A stretch of 64,000 nucleotides of DNA from Enchytraeus crypticus (lineage: Eukaryota > Annelida > Clitellata > Enchytraeida > Enchytraeidae). The notes under the pieces are model-generated. The model was given only the letters and a program-made list of their open reading frames with translations, made no database searches and was not told the origin of the DNA. The number at the start of each line of letters is the position of its first letter. Positions within the stretch are counted from its first letter, which is position 1. This document shows, piece by piece, positions 46,234 to 58,635 of this stretch. The stretch covers positions 930,001 to 994,000 of the forward strand of contig CAJHZI010000649.1 in NCBI GenBank assembly GCA_905160935.1. Reading direction: 5' to 3'. The position numbers and the translations under genes are program-made.

Positions 46234-49200
46234 ATGCCTCCTAAAAAGGCAAAAGAGGCAGCTGCAAAGGATGCTAAAGGAGGTAAGAATAAAAAAGGTG
46301 GTGCAACAGTCAATTTAGCAGATGAGAATGCTAGACTGACAGAAGAGTTGGCGACAGCCAAAGCTCAAATGTCTGCTGTGAATAAGAAATGGGAGGGAAT
46401 TGGTAAGCAGATGTTGGAAGGTTTGAGTGAAATATGGAAGCAGGAGCACAATATTATTGATGATCCTAGTTTTCTGGGTGAAGATCAGTGGAATGAAATC
46501 ATTGAGCACCTTATTATCAAGAAAAGACTATTTGAGGTTTGCTTACTGAGAAAATATAATTGGTTCTTGATTGTAAGTAATTAAGTGTTTAATTTTTAAA
46601 TGTAATAGATAGACTGCGCTAGATAGCATAGATATTAAAGTTGAATATCGGTCATAGTATTTTTATCGTTATATATCAATTTATCATTGTATATCGTTGT
46701 ATATGGTAATATATATGTTGCTGAAAAAATGTGGTCTTACTGCCCTTATATTGTTAAAAGTATATTTAAATTTATTATTTTATTTCTTAGTGATATAGGC
46801 ACATTTAATTTTTAAGCAAGTATGCCTGCTGATCCGTTACTGTGTATCACTGCTGATAGAAGCAATTTCACCATGCCACTGTGAGACAGTACATGTGAAG
46901 CTAAGCTACAGCATGTGATTTCTGTATATTTTATATCAGCAGCAGCAATCGAAGTGAACTTAATAGCTGCAGTAGTGGAGAAGCAGCAAACTTCTGCTGC
47001 AGTGCCGCTGAGCTGTAACTTTTTCCTCTGTCCTGATGAGCTAGAGTGATGATTAGTGAAAGTGAAACTAGTAGTACTTGGTGAAACCTTGTTCATTTAT
47101 ATGTATACCTGTGTCATATTGACCCTTCATTTATTCTCCTGTACACTTTCAAACCTGATTGAAGTATCGAGTAACTCGAGGATAAGAGAATATTAAGCGT
47201 AGATATATCGCAAACATTTTAATTGAAATGAAATTTTCCGTTAATTTACTAACTTTGTAAAAATTGTTTACTCATGATTTTAAAATAATTGTTACAATTA
47301 TTTATAAATCTAAAATGAAAACTTATACTCAGGAAATAACACAAGCAATATGTTTAATGTGTAGGATTCAGCAGAGAGTTTAGTAGAGAGATTGGAGAAG
47401 CGAGTGACGCAATTGAACCTTGACGTGGCGCGACTGACACAGAAGTGCGCGGCGTACGAGCAAGGCTTGAAGTATTTGAGCGACTGTGAGTGCATTGATG
47501 ACGTCAGAGATAGGGTGTATCGACTGAGGATAATTGCTGGTGAGTATATCAATCAGTAAATTTTTAATAATTTTATGTGATTTGTGTGCTTAACTCAGTA
47601 TTAAAACAGAACATATTGTATGATTTATTAGCATTGATATGTGATTCACTAGTGATTTATGGAAATTAGCTTGGCTTATATGCTCTGAACATTGAATATG
47701 ATTTTTATGCTTTGATAATTTATGATTAGGGATGATGATGATGATGATGATGATATATTTTTGATTAGTCTGAAAACCCTTGATTCAGTTTAAGCATTAT
47801 TTAGCGAAACTTCAATTTTATGTTCTCAAATTAATGTTCCAATAAACGAAAACTTATAAGTGCTCTTTGTTGGTATATTTTAAGTTACAGTTTGCTCTCT
47901 TGCTCATTATAGGGCAGTTGCATCAAATGGCTAACCAGTTGATCAGATCATAAGTTCTTGGACTTTGTGTTAACTGTTAAGCCATGTTGCAGCCATCTGC
48001 TTAAAACTTTAGCTCCGTAGGTGGTTTTCCATTGTCTTCCTCGTTGCATGCTTTATAAGATATATTTTTAAAACTCATGCTGTTTAAATCAAGTGAACAC
48101 CTTGTGGCGCAGTGATAGTGCTCGCCTCATAAATGAGAGGTCGCTGGTTGGAGACTGCATTGCGGCTTGGGTTTTCTTCTTCCGAGGGGCAAGTAAAACT
48201 CCTAGTCGTGTACATTTTGGTGGTGACAGGTCGAGGGATAGTGTACCTTAAAGTTCAATTTCCTTATCATGCCCCTCCGTATAGACTCCAAATAGGGATA
48301 TATGGCACGTTAAATGAAAGTTTATAGTGTTTAAATGATATAGTCTAAATTAAATTTGAATTCTCTGAAATTCCCTTACCATTGCTAAATGCATTGTCTT
48401 ACAGCATGGACATTAGCTGTAGAAGTAAGATCATAGGATTGAGAATATTTTTTGACAGTACTTCTTAGAATTTTACAAGTCTTCTTTATTTATATTTGTT
48501 TGGATTCACACAAATTTAAAGCAATTGGCTATCTTCTTTGCCCAATTTTTCATGATTCTCTTACTATTTGCTGGCTATAGCATTTATGAGAGCCCTGCCA
48601 ATAATTCAATAACTATATCCTAATCTTCGAATTAATTCAAGAGCATAATAATTCGTAGTATCATGAAATGAGAAATGCTGTTGTGCTCTAGTAAGCATGG
48701 CGCTGGTTTGTGATATTAAGTTTTGAATGGAAGAGAAGCTTTAGCGTATTTGTAATTAATAGACTCATCTGTGTCAATTGATGCGCCATACTGAAAAGTG
48801 TAATTTATATCTATGTGGTATATTTTATCAGGAGAATCTTTTCATTGCTTTGAGGCTAACGACACCTCGCGTAACCCAAAGGATCTGTTTTCAATTCTTG
48901 GCATCACTGATAGAGAACATGAGGATGGGAAGCGGGTTATCCAAGATGCCAACTGCCTGGATCTTGTGCCTGTATGTAACGTTTGTTTTTCTTCAACTTG
49001 TTTTGGGTGGCATAGTTTGGGCTCAGGAGATTTACAGGGTTTCTCTGTAACGAGAGTTTACCTTTTTTAATGAATTATTAAATGCCAAAAAATTCTGTGT
49101 AAACTCTGTCTTTTATTTTGCTCTTGTAGTGATGGAATTTATCTCTGCACCTTTGCAGTTTATTCTTCAAGTACATCAAATAACAGTTCCCAGGCATATA

Positions 49201-51708
49201 TTACCAACTCGAAATCAGTTATAATAGGGATGAGTACAACTTGTAGAAAAATCATCTCAACAAAAGCGAGAAAGAGAGGGAGAGAGAGAGAACCATATTC
49301 ACTTATTTTTAACTGAATCAAATTATGCACGATGTGTCTACAGCGAGACAGAACACAAATCAAACGGCCGTCAGAAAGTGCACAATTGAGCTCTATCTTG
49401 CTGACTACCGGAAGCATCCATCTACAAAATAGGGTGCAGTTTTTAGCACAAATAACATCACTGACACCGCTTTCAAGTGAGGAAACTGACGTTAACCGTA
49501 TCTTTATCAGCACAAATAGTGAAAGTTAAAGTGATTCTCCCTTGTCATCTGCTGTCTCTACATCAAAAGCACAATTTAACATAATTGTGCTTTTTGTGCA
49601 ATGAAGCATATTTGAAAGAACTCTGTTTGTTTGTGGATCTCTTCCAATCTGCTTGTGACTGGCTATACTTTAATACTCTATATATTTCTACGTGTGTACC
49701 ATTATTTTATGTATAAAGTTTAGGTGTGTGTTTGTATGTGTTTGTGTTTGTAAACTGAATGTGTATTTTGTGGTATGCGCATGTTCTATTATGTTTATTT
49801 GTAAATGTCATGTTAATGCGCTTGTATGTATATTTCTAAGTATCATGTCTATGTGCTTGTATGTGTATTTCTAAATGTCATGTTTATATGCTTGTATGTG
49901 TATTTCTAAATGTCATGTTTATATGCTTGAATTTGTATTTTTAAATGGCATGTTAATGTGCTTATATGTATATTTCTAAATGTCATGTGTAGGTGCTTAT
50001 ATGTATATTTCTAAATTCCATGTTCATATACTTGTATGTTTATTTCTAAATGTCATGTTTAGATGTTTGTATGTGTATTTTTATGTGTCATGTTTATGTG
50101 CTTGTCGGTGTTTATCAGCCTGCCTGTCTGTACCCCGGTGAAACCCGAGTGCTGGACATGCTGCCTGATCTGTTGCTCTACATCATCAAAGAGCTCAGTC
50201 TGGAAAAAGTTTCCGGTATGTCTTAGGATGTTACTGAGCAGCACTGTGTCTGTAGACTTATAGTCATATTTCATAAATGTTGACCGAAATTTAATTCGGA
50301 TTCTCTACCAGAAGCCATCATCGGCGACTCCGGATCGACGAGTTTTGAAACAACGTTTTTTTCCTCTTATGTGAAGCTCGATTGAACTGTTGAGACTTCG
50401 TTTCTATGATTTGTCATTCTTCGGAAGAATTTTAGAAAATTGGTTTGAGTTAATTAATTTGTAGTTTGCAGTGTGCTTTGGGGATTTTTCTGACATCATC
50501 TTTGGATTTAGAAATGGACGTTAATTATACTGGTAGGATGTCCGACTATATAGCACACTTACTTATCTTATAAGTTGGAGGCCAAAGGTTCTTATATTAA
50601 CTGGATCATCTTTGTAATAGCCCCTGGTGCTACTAAGCTGACTTTAAACCGAACTCACATGAGGAGAGAGTTTTGATAGAGCTAGATGTCATAATGGACG
50701 TACTTTTAACACATAAAAGGAGTTTGGATATCTCTAGGTGTGAGAGTGGGCTTCAACGTTGTAGTAGTGCTAGATATCATGATGGACGTGTGTTTGATGT
50801 GTAGGAGACTGTGCTAGATATCATGATGGACGTGTGTTTGATGTGTAGGAGTCTGTGCTAGATATCATGATGGACGTGTGTTTGATGTGTAGGAGACTGT
50901 GCTAGATATCATGATGGACGTGTGTTTGATGTGTAGGAGACTGTGCTAGATATCATGATGGACGTGTATTTGATGTGCTAGATATCATGATGGACGTGTG
51001 TTTGATGTGCAGGAGGCTGTGCTAGATATCATGATGGACGTGTGTTTGATGTGTAGGAGTCTGTGCTAGATATCATGATGGACGTGTGTTTGATGTGTAG
51101 GAGACTGTGCTAGATATCATGATGGACGTGTGTTTGATGTGTAGGAGACTGTGCTAGATATCATGATGGACGTGTATTTGATGTGCTAGATATCATGATG
51201 GACGTGTGTTTGATGTGTAGGAGACTGTGCTAGATATCATGATGGACGTGTATTTGATGTGTAGGAGACTGTGCTAGATATCATGATGGACGTGTGTTTG
51301 ATGTGTAGGAGACTGTGCTAGATATCATGATGGACGTGTGTTTGATGTGTAGGAGACTGTGCTAGATATCATGATGGACGTGTGTTTGATGTGTAGGAGA
51401 CTGTGCTAGATATCATGATGGACGTGTATTTGATGTGTAGGAGACTGTGCTAGATATCATGATGGACGTGTGTTTGATATGCAGGAGGTGACTGGAGGGC
51501 GCTAGGTGTGAGGGTGGGGCTGCACCAGACTGCGCTGGATGACTGGTGGCAGGCTGGACTGCAGTACCCTGCAGGGCGAGTGTTTGACGAGTGGCTCAAG
51601 GGCTGCCCCAGCGCCTCGGTACGTCTACTCTACAGGCACCTCATGTCGCCCTCGCTTAGGTGTACTGTGCTCTGCAGGCGCATAGCTGACTTCTACAACG
51701 TCTGCTGA
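46234..51708 (+). CDS. Coiled-coil and death-domain protein, complete
   Basis: Five exons, 46234-46536, 47365-47539, 48832-48971, 50119-50215 and 51485-51708 (TGA), join in phase to 312 residues. Residues 1-23 are Lys/Ala-rich (MPPKKAKEAAAKDAKGGKNK). Two heptad-like stretches follow: LADENARLTEELATAKAQMS in exon 1 and LVERLEKRVTQLNLDVARLT in exon 2. Exon 3 is not recognised. Exons 4 and 5 form a death-domain-like fold: LDMLPDLLLYIIKELSLEKV, the hallmark GDWRALGVRVGL, LDDWWQAG, then VFDEWLKGCPSASVRLLYRH and a last helix LCRRIADFYNVC. Death domains mediate homotypic assembly in apoptosis and innate signalling. No catalytic domain is present, so an adaptor role is inferred. The MPPKK start is common in ciliary proteins but is weak evidence. 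I do not recognise a named orthologue. Confidence 0.85.
48095..48335 (+). repeat. SINE family K (tRNA-derived)
   Basis: Head CTTGTGGCGCAGTGATAGTG with a good box A, weaker box B at GGTCGCTGGTTGGAGACT, and a 3' end GGCACGTTAAATGAAAG that recalls the GACGTTAAA end of families A to C. In intron 2 of the death-domain gene. Confidence 0.65.
49440..49510 (+). repeat. SINE family A, 3' scrap
   Basis: CACTGACACCGCTTTCAAGT, then GAGGAAACTGACGTTAACC. In intron 3 of the death-domain gene. Confidence 0.65.
49725..50118. repeat. Tandem repeat ending at the exon 4 acceptor of the death-domain gene
   Basis: About nine units near 36 bp, each with GTATTTCTAAATGTCATGTT and TGCTTGTAT. The last, diverged unit, TGCTTGTCGGTGTTTATCAG, is itself the splice acceptor. 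Confidence 0.85.
50700..51484. repeat. 44-bp minisatellite ending at the exon 5 acceptor of the death-domain gene
   Basis: About 16 highly uniform units of 44 bp (a few near 33 bp) with CTAGATATCATGATGGACGT and TTTGATGTGTAGGAG. The true acceptor (TTTGATATGCAG/GAG, AG at 51483-51484) is the end of the last unit. At 50718-50750 a CTCTAGGTGTGAGAGTGGGC resembles the beginning of exon 5. Confidence 0.92.
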
Positions 51709-52399
51709 TACTGTGAATTTGATAGCATTCGGTGATTTTTGTGCTGAGTATAATGATCTGTGAAAGCATAAGTTGTTGTGAAGGAATTGGTGTAGCTCTA
51801 TATTATTCTAGCTTTTGGTTGTTACGTTGTGTGATTTTATTCTTATTCTGATTTTATTAATTGCAAAAAATTGCGAAAAGGCTGGGTTTATAGCGGACTC
51901 TTATTCTGCATGATGATCTCAGTAGAATGCTAGTGCTACCGTCATCCTTGACGTCATTTATAATTATTACTTGTATCTAAGAGACAGTAGTTGCAGCCTT
52001 GGGCTAGCTAATTTACATGTAAAGCTGACCTAAGTTTTGTTTTGACTGTACCTAAGTTTTGCATCAGTATTATAGAATTGCAATAAATCTGTGTCATATT
52101 TGCCTACTTGATATTCAATAAACACCTATAGGGCACAAAAAGTATTATGATAGGAAAACTGCCAATCTTGGTAATTTTTTGTGCGGTTTGATTCGGATAG
52201 ATGAATTATCCCTCATGTAGACTACGAAACCGACGCTAAATTGAAGTTTCTAAAATTTTACGTCTGTTTTTTTATGCAATTGTGATGTTATAAATACATT
52301 GTCAACCTGAAATTGGGACATATCATTAGTAGTTTGTGCCAATTAATTTGAGAAATATTTAGTTTCCTATTATTATCACTATTTCTTGTTCTGATTTCT

Positions 52400-52665
52400 A
52401 TAAGAAGAACGGCACAACGGGCCAGGAAGCACATATGCTTGTTTTATGACCCATTTTTTCATTCCGCTCCATGGTTATTCGTATTAATAGCATTATTGCC
52501 GTTTTATAGCGCATCGATTGCGGCAAGAGCAGGTTAAGAATAACCTTCCAACACCCTGAGGATTTTTTCATTCGAAGATTTCACACACGGTCTTCCAATT
52601 TGATCACCCAACTGTGTACTAACTGATGCCGACGAAACTTAACTTGGAATATTAACCGCGCAAAT
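52400..52665 (-). repeat. 5S-rRNA-derived repeat, copy 3
   Basis: On the minus strand: AAGTTAAGTTTCGTCGGCAT, GTTAGTACACAGTTGGGTGA, then TTGGAAGACCGTGTG. The tail with GAAGGTTATTCTTAACC and CATGTGCTTCCTGGCCCG-type sequence is shared with the copy near 46 kb. Confidence 0.65.
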
Positions 52666-53904
52666 TTATCATTTGCGCAAAATCCCACTATAGTGATGGT
52701 ACCTGTGACACTGTATAATACCTCTGGTACTGTGTAGATTTATGTTTTACCATCTAGCCTTAGATGATAAAAGATAACGGTAGACCTCTGCCCAACGAGG
52801 CCTAAGAGTTTTCAGTAGTTTAGTGTTCTGCAAGGTTAACTTAGTGTTTAGCAGTCTATAAGGTGCTAATATGATTGATTTGATTGATTGAGTTTTTCGA
52901 TTGACGATCGATGAACTGCTAAATTATTTATTGATAATTAGTTGAGTGAGCGAGTGATGGTTATTTTCGTATTTTTCTATTCTGTTTTACTCCGAACGTG
53001 CCAAACTGACTTGTAAAAACTTGACAATAACTTTATTATTAGCTCTATTATTTTAATGCTCTTTTATATATCTGTGTTATCAATCGTTATAATTTGTGAT
53101 ATTAAATGTGACTAATTTTTTATACTACACGTATTGTCGGCCTATATTTACATCACTATTGGAATTTCGAAGATGCCCAACTTGTGTGCGTGTATCTAAA
53201 ACGCCAAACAGAACTAGCAATACATGTACAATTGGATTAGACGTCCCCACCGAAGTCATACTTCAGCTTCAATTCTTAACAATTCTCATGTCAACTTGGC
53301 TTCGGCTTACACGCTATTCTTACGTCACGAATAAGTAGAACTGAGTTTGTCTTGAGAGCTGAATTCAATAAATGAAACGTCTCTTCCACGTGAAGTAACA
53401 ATGGGTGGTATGAGCCAATGGCAGCCATATTTGATGATATCAAGTGCCACTGATCGTCTTGTTAATTCTTGAACTCAATCTAATCTATCAATATGAAGCC
53501 AACTGTTGTTACTCAACATCGAATTTTTAAACACAATAAAGCTACAACTAATCGATAAATGGATTAGAAGTATATAATGGTTAGTTTATTTATTGAAGTG
53601 TTGGCGTACACCAGTGGGCCTATATATTTGTACGGCTTTACCGTTGTTATTAAATAACATGCAATAGAGGATGACTGCGTTATATGAAATACAAAATCAA
53701 CTATCTGCAGGCATGTATTAGAATTCTTTCCTGATGGACAAATAACCAGGGGTTCGAAACGCTGCCAACCGGTCTCTGACAGTGCACGTCTGGTATGAAA
53801 ACAGACGTTAAAATTATATCAGCAGATAAATTTTCACGTCTTACAAAGACAGAAAATGGGGCATATCGGACTACTGTGAAATTCTCCTATTGCACTGCTA
53901 TAGG
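52666..53904. other. Gene-free stretch
   Basis: Intergenic. A diverged family C end may lie at 53770-53815 (AAACAGACGTTAAAATTA). No supported coding frame. Confidence 0.5.
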
Positions 53905-54045
53905 CATGTCCATGGTAGACCCTATAACTCCACATATTTGCATCCTCTGCCTTTCTCTTCATATCATAAGAATTAGTTATCAAATCATCAAGCATCTCAA
54001 GTCTCGGTCTTCCTCTAACCTGTTTTAGAGGAAGGTGAAATTCTG
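53905..54045 (-). mobile_element. Family D LINE 3' end, diverged
   Basis: Minus-strand sequence with AACAGGTTAGAGGAAGACCG, then AGATGCTTGATGATTTGAT and a degraded GTCTACCATGGACATGCC, matching the RGRPRL.MLDDL region and end of family D. Confidence 0.6.
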
Positions 54046-54265
54046 ATTATTAAATTAGACAATTGTATCATAGGACGGATCTCTCTCCGGTTAATATCAT
54101 ATTCTATTTTCTGGGTTAAGAATTCTTGTTATTGTCGTTCATAGACGAAATAAACAAGCTGTCAAGCGGCAAGAACAACACCACTAACATTCTATCTCTC
54201 GTAACACAAATTGCATTGCCTGTTCCTTGATGGAAATGACATTGATGGCTTTGAGTGAGAAAGAG

Positions 54266-54545
<280 letters not shown>

Positions 54546-55910
54546 TCTAGGTGTATATGTTTTTCTAACGAAATATTCTAGTCTAATTTTAATAAAGACA
54601 AGCTCTTTCTGAAAACCGCGAGTCTATATTTAATTAAGTAGACAATGCAATAGGCCTAATGATTTTGCAAAGGCAGTATTCCTACAAAATATAGATTAAT
54701 TGGGCAGGACTTTTCTAGATAAATTTAGGATATCGTGTCTCAATTTAATTTGTCGGTTGCATGCAGATTGATGGAATGATAAACTATGTCGGTAATGATA
54801 GTTATGCTGAATCTGAAGCAAAACTTTATCATTTGAGAAATTATGTAGTGCGTCGCAGCTAAGAATCTGTTTTTAAAATAGGCAATTGTGCAAAAACAGT
54901 TCTGTAATAATAACAATATTCGTTAATTATATTGCTAATTACATTTTTACATTACTGTTCTTAAAATTGTAAAATTCGTTTAAGCATATTTCTATTTTTT
55001 TCTCGTCTATTTTAGTACTATATGTGTTAAGAGCCAAGTTCTTTTGTAACTGAACATTTCACTCGAAAAATACATAATTTCAATGTTATAAACAAATTGA
55101 AATTTCAGAGAACACATCTTTACTTTAGTGAGATTAATAGATTTTCTTGGTCTCCGTAGATATAGTTGCAACTTTAACTGTCTAATGTTTTTGATTTGTT
55201 ATTTATTCTGCTAGAAATAGCTTTGTTATTGACTTACCCCGGTCCTGGTTTGAGAAAATATCGAAATTTAGATGGACTCCACATAAATTCGTTCTTTTAG
55301 AAAAGCTGCAAAAGGTCAAGAGGTCTACACGTAAATGTACTCGCTACGTTGTCTTTAAGATAAACATGTACTCATATGTTTAGCAGGAGGGATAAGCGTG
55401 AAGTATGGGACGAAGAGTGAATAACAAAGCTTATAACCTAATCCACAGAATTGACAATGATTAGAGCGACAAGAAAGTTAGAAACAATAAAATATGACTT
55501 TTGAATTTTTCTTCGCTCTCATAAATAATCCTTAAGGAACATTTAAGTAGGCTATTAGTTTGCTTGCGCATATATTTAACTAGCTAGATAATATGCTAAA
55601 TAACTAGCTAAGTAAGTCAGCTAAGTCAAATCCACAAACGAAGTGAAAATTAAACAGGTTACAGTTGTAGCTTTCAGTGCTTAATATTTCATTTCATATG
55701 AAAAGTTTCTGCTTCCACTTCTGAAAGACGATAGGATGTGTGAGTGGGTTCGATAAACTCAGTGAAAGATCTTCTCCGGGCGTTAGCGCTCTCGCATCCA
55801 CCCGATGTCAATGTGGAAGTGATGGGAACAGGACTGATAAAAGCTTCTCGACAAACATCTAGTATTAGTCAAGGCCTGAATGTTGCAGCGTTCATATGTT
55901 ATACAGCGTT
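54546..55910. other. Gene-free stretch
   Basis: AT-rich intergenic DNA. I see no repeat family, RNA gene or supported frame. Confidence 0.5.
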
Positions 55911-55914
55911 CATG

Positions 55915-56235
55915 AGTTAAATCTGTGTTTGGCGCTAAAATACTCTGAGTTAAGTCTGTGTTTAGTGTTAGAGAGACTTCGTTAAGTCTGTTTTTGTGCT
56001 AAAGAGACTGAGTTAAGTCTGTGTTTACTGTTAGAGAGATTTCGTTAAGTCTGTGTTTAGAGTTAGACAGAATGAGTTAAGTCTGTGTTTAGTGCAAAAG
56101 AGACTGAGTTAAGTCTGTGTTTAGTGCTTAAGAGACTGAATTAAGTCTGTGCTTAGCTCTAAAGAGGCTGAGTTAAGTCTGTGTTTAATGCTAGAGGGAC
56201 TGAGTTAAGTGTGTGTTTAGTGCTAAAGAGAAAGG
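55915..56235. repeat. Minisatellite, about 33-bp unit, about ten copies
   Basis: Units of GAGTTAAGTCTGTGTTTAGT plus GCTAAAGAGACT, diverged at the left and cleaner at the right. Confidence 0.92.
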
Positions 56236-56249
56236 TAACGTCGTTTACG

Positions 56250-56460
56250 GTGCCGTTAGGTGCGCTGAAGTGCAACGCAGTACACTGAAGTACAGTGCAT
56301 TAGTGTGTCAGGTAGTACAATGCATTGCAGCGTAGTGTAGTGCTATGAAGTACAGCGCAGTACATTGAAGTGCAGTGCAGTAGTGTGTCAGGTAGTACAG
56401 TGCAGAAGTGCCGTGTAGTGCTATGTAGTATAGTGCAGTTCTGTGCAGTGAATCAGTGGG
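56250..56460. repeat. GTGCAGTA-type short repeat
   Basis: Degenerate GTGCAGTACA and GTAGTGCTATGAAGTACAG units with a longer duplication around GTAGTGTGTCAGGTAGTACA. It begins about 15 bases after the preceding minisatellite. Confidence 0.85.
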
Positions 56461-57424
56461 CGTTATTAATTTAACATGACAAAACAGTACTTGGTCAGTA
56501 ATCATCAAATGCTTGTTTAATTAATACTCACATTTAATTTTAGAATACATATGAAAAGTTATCTTGAGCATCAATTATAGATTATATGAGCTTTTGAAAT
56601 TACAGTGAATTTTTTGCACGTATATAAATATACTTTGCTATCATAATTACAAATAATCTGTTACAACTTTTAGAAAATATTCAATGATAAAATAAAAGTA
56701 TTTTATTTTCGATACATTTGACTGACAACTTTTAATCTGTTTTAGCACCTCATATTTGCTTTATTTGTCGGATTTAAATTCTCGCCGTTTGGCAGGTAAT
56801 TTACGTTATATTTTCACAGTCCACTTTGTATATTCTTATTAAACGCATTAGTCTTGTTTTTTTTATCCAATCACAAGCTTACTCTTATTTGTATAGCTTA
56901 CTGTTATTGACGTGTTTTTTTAAATTAAATCACAAGCTTACTCTCATTACTATTGTGTATTGTTATTAACTTGTCTTTATTGTATTACACTCTTAATTAC
57001 TCTTATTATCGCTGTTGTTGTTGTTGTTGTTGTGGAGATAATTACACTGATTTTGTTGCTGATTTTGTTTGTAGAAACGCTCCATATATTCCATCATACG
57101 GACTTGGGCTGCGAGTTCACTTCTGATGGAAGATTTTAAATGAGATCGGAATTTGTAGCAAGATGAAATTCAGATCATAGCCCAAGGGCCGCTCTAAACA
57201 AGGGCCGCCATTAGAGCCAGTTGCTAGTCTTTAAGATGTATAAAGATTGCTTAGCAACGCAAATTGTTTGTTGATCCTTTCAGGCTGGTAGAATATAACA
57301 ATCTTCTTTAGTTTATCCATAGTCTTCCAGTTTCTATATCATACGCTTCTCTCTTTCTTATATACCAGAATCATATCAATTTCAGTGGAAACTTCATGAC
57401 AAGGAATCTCTTAGAGAATGACAC

Positions 57425-57810
57425 TATTTAATCATTACCCTGTTTAGGCATGACACCCTTTAAGTAAGACGATCTTTAAGCATTACACTCTCTAAGCATG
57501 ACATTGTCTAAGCATGACACTGCCTAAGCCTGACACTCTCAAAGCATGACACTCTTTAAACATGACACTTTTTAGGCATGACACTCTTTAGGCATGACAG
57601 TCTTTAAGCCTGACACTCTTTAGGCATGACACTCTTTAGGCATGACAGTCTTTAAGCCTGACACTCTTTAGGCATGACACTCTTTAGGCATGACAGTCTT
57701 TAAGCCTGACACTCTTAGGCATGACACTCTTTAGGCATGACACTCTTTAGGCATGACAGTCTTTAAGCCTGACACTCTTTAGGCATGACACTCTTTAGGC
57801 ATGACATGGT
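57425..57810. repeat. Minisatellite, 16-17-bp unit, more than 20 copies
   Basis: Units of GGCATGACACTCTTTA with AAGCCTGACACTCTTT variants. A higher-order unit of three (about 50 bp) is repeated on the right, which shows later block expansion. Confidence 0.95.
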
Positions 57811-57979
57811 TCTTGCTGAACAAAGGAGCTCCAAACCGTAGCATTTGATTTTATTGTTGGCAATTTTCATCTTACGTTCTCGTTTTTCTTATTTTGTTGA
57901 CCTTGAAATAGCTTTGCGTATGCTTCAATTCCTTTACTGTCTTATATATAGCCTACGTATCTTTGATTCTGTTTTATGA

Positions 57980-58270
57980 ATTTTATTTTTTACTTTAGTG
58001 GATCTTGTATATAAGGTAAGAAATAGGACAATTTTCTCAGGGAATGACGCCCCTGCTCACTAAATGTTAGTCGAAGCTGAGGAAGACATAGGGGCCCACC
58101 TCGTCATAAGCAGAATCCCCACAAATAATGGTATATCATAAAGAATGTTACGGAAGACTTAAAGATTCAGTCGTATGTAGACAGGTAGAGGGAAAATGAA
58201 AATAGAGATGAGTGGAGGTGTTATATACAATGGACCTGCCAGTAGGCAGTGCACTATGAGAGAGATATAA
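57980..58270 (+). mobile_element. Family D LINE 3' end, longest copy
   Basis: Starts with ATGACGCCCCTGCTCACTAA, then CACCTCGTCATAAGCAGAAT and ends AATGGACCTGCCAGTAGGCA with GTGCACTATGAGAGAGA. The C-terminal LINE frame is degraded. Confidence 0.7.
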
Positions 58271-58384
58271 TGTATCAGTTATTGGGTTTGGAGTCCTGCA
58301 TACCTGAAGTACTTGATGTTGTCACTGATGCTGCTGTAAAGCTCTTATTGTGATGTTGTTGTTCATCGAATAATAACAACTCAC

Positions 58385-58635
58385 ATTATAGTGAAATGAT
58401 CAACCATGTTGATATCTCTCACTTTTAATGCCACAAGCTATATCCGTTAGGCAATTTTGTCCATTGTCCGTGTAGCCAGTCCAGTGAATGTCCGAGATTT
58501 TACATCTGATTCTCAGATCAGCGCGGCTGGGATTCGAACCCACGAGGGTTCAATTTACCTCAGGATCTGTCATTTAAAACTTCATGACGTTATCTACACC
58601 TCTAACCGTTGCGCTATTGAGACATTCAATAGTAA
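58385..58635 (-). repeat. SINE family J, full-length copy
   Basis: From the 3' end at 58385 (CAACCATGTTGATATCTC) to the head at about 58620 (TAGCGCAACGG on the minus strand), with box B GGGTTCGAATCCCAG. Confidence 0.75.
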
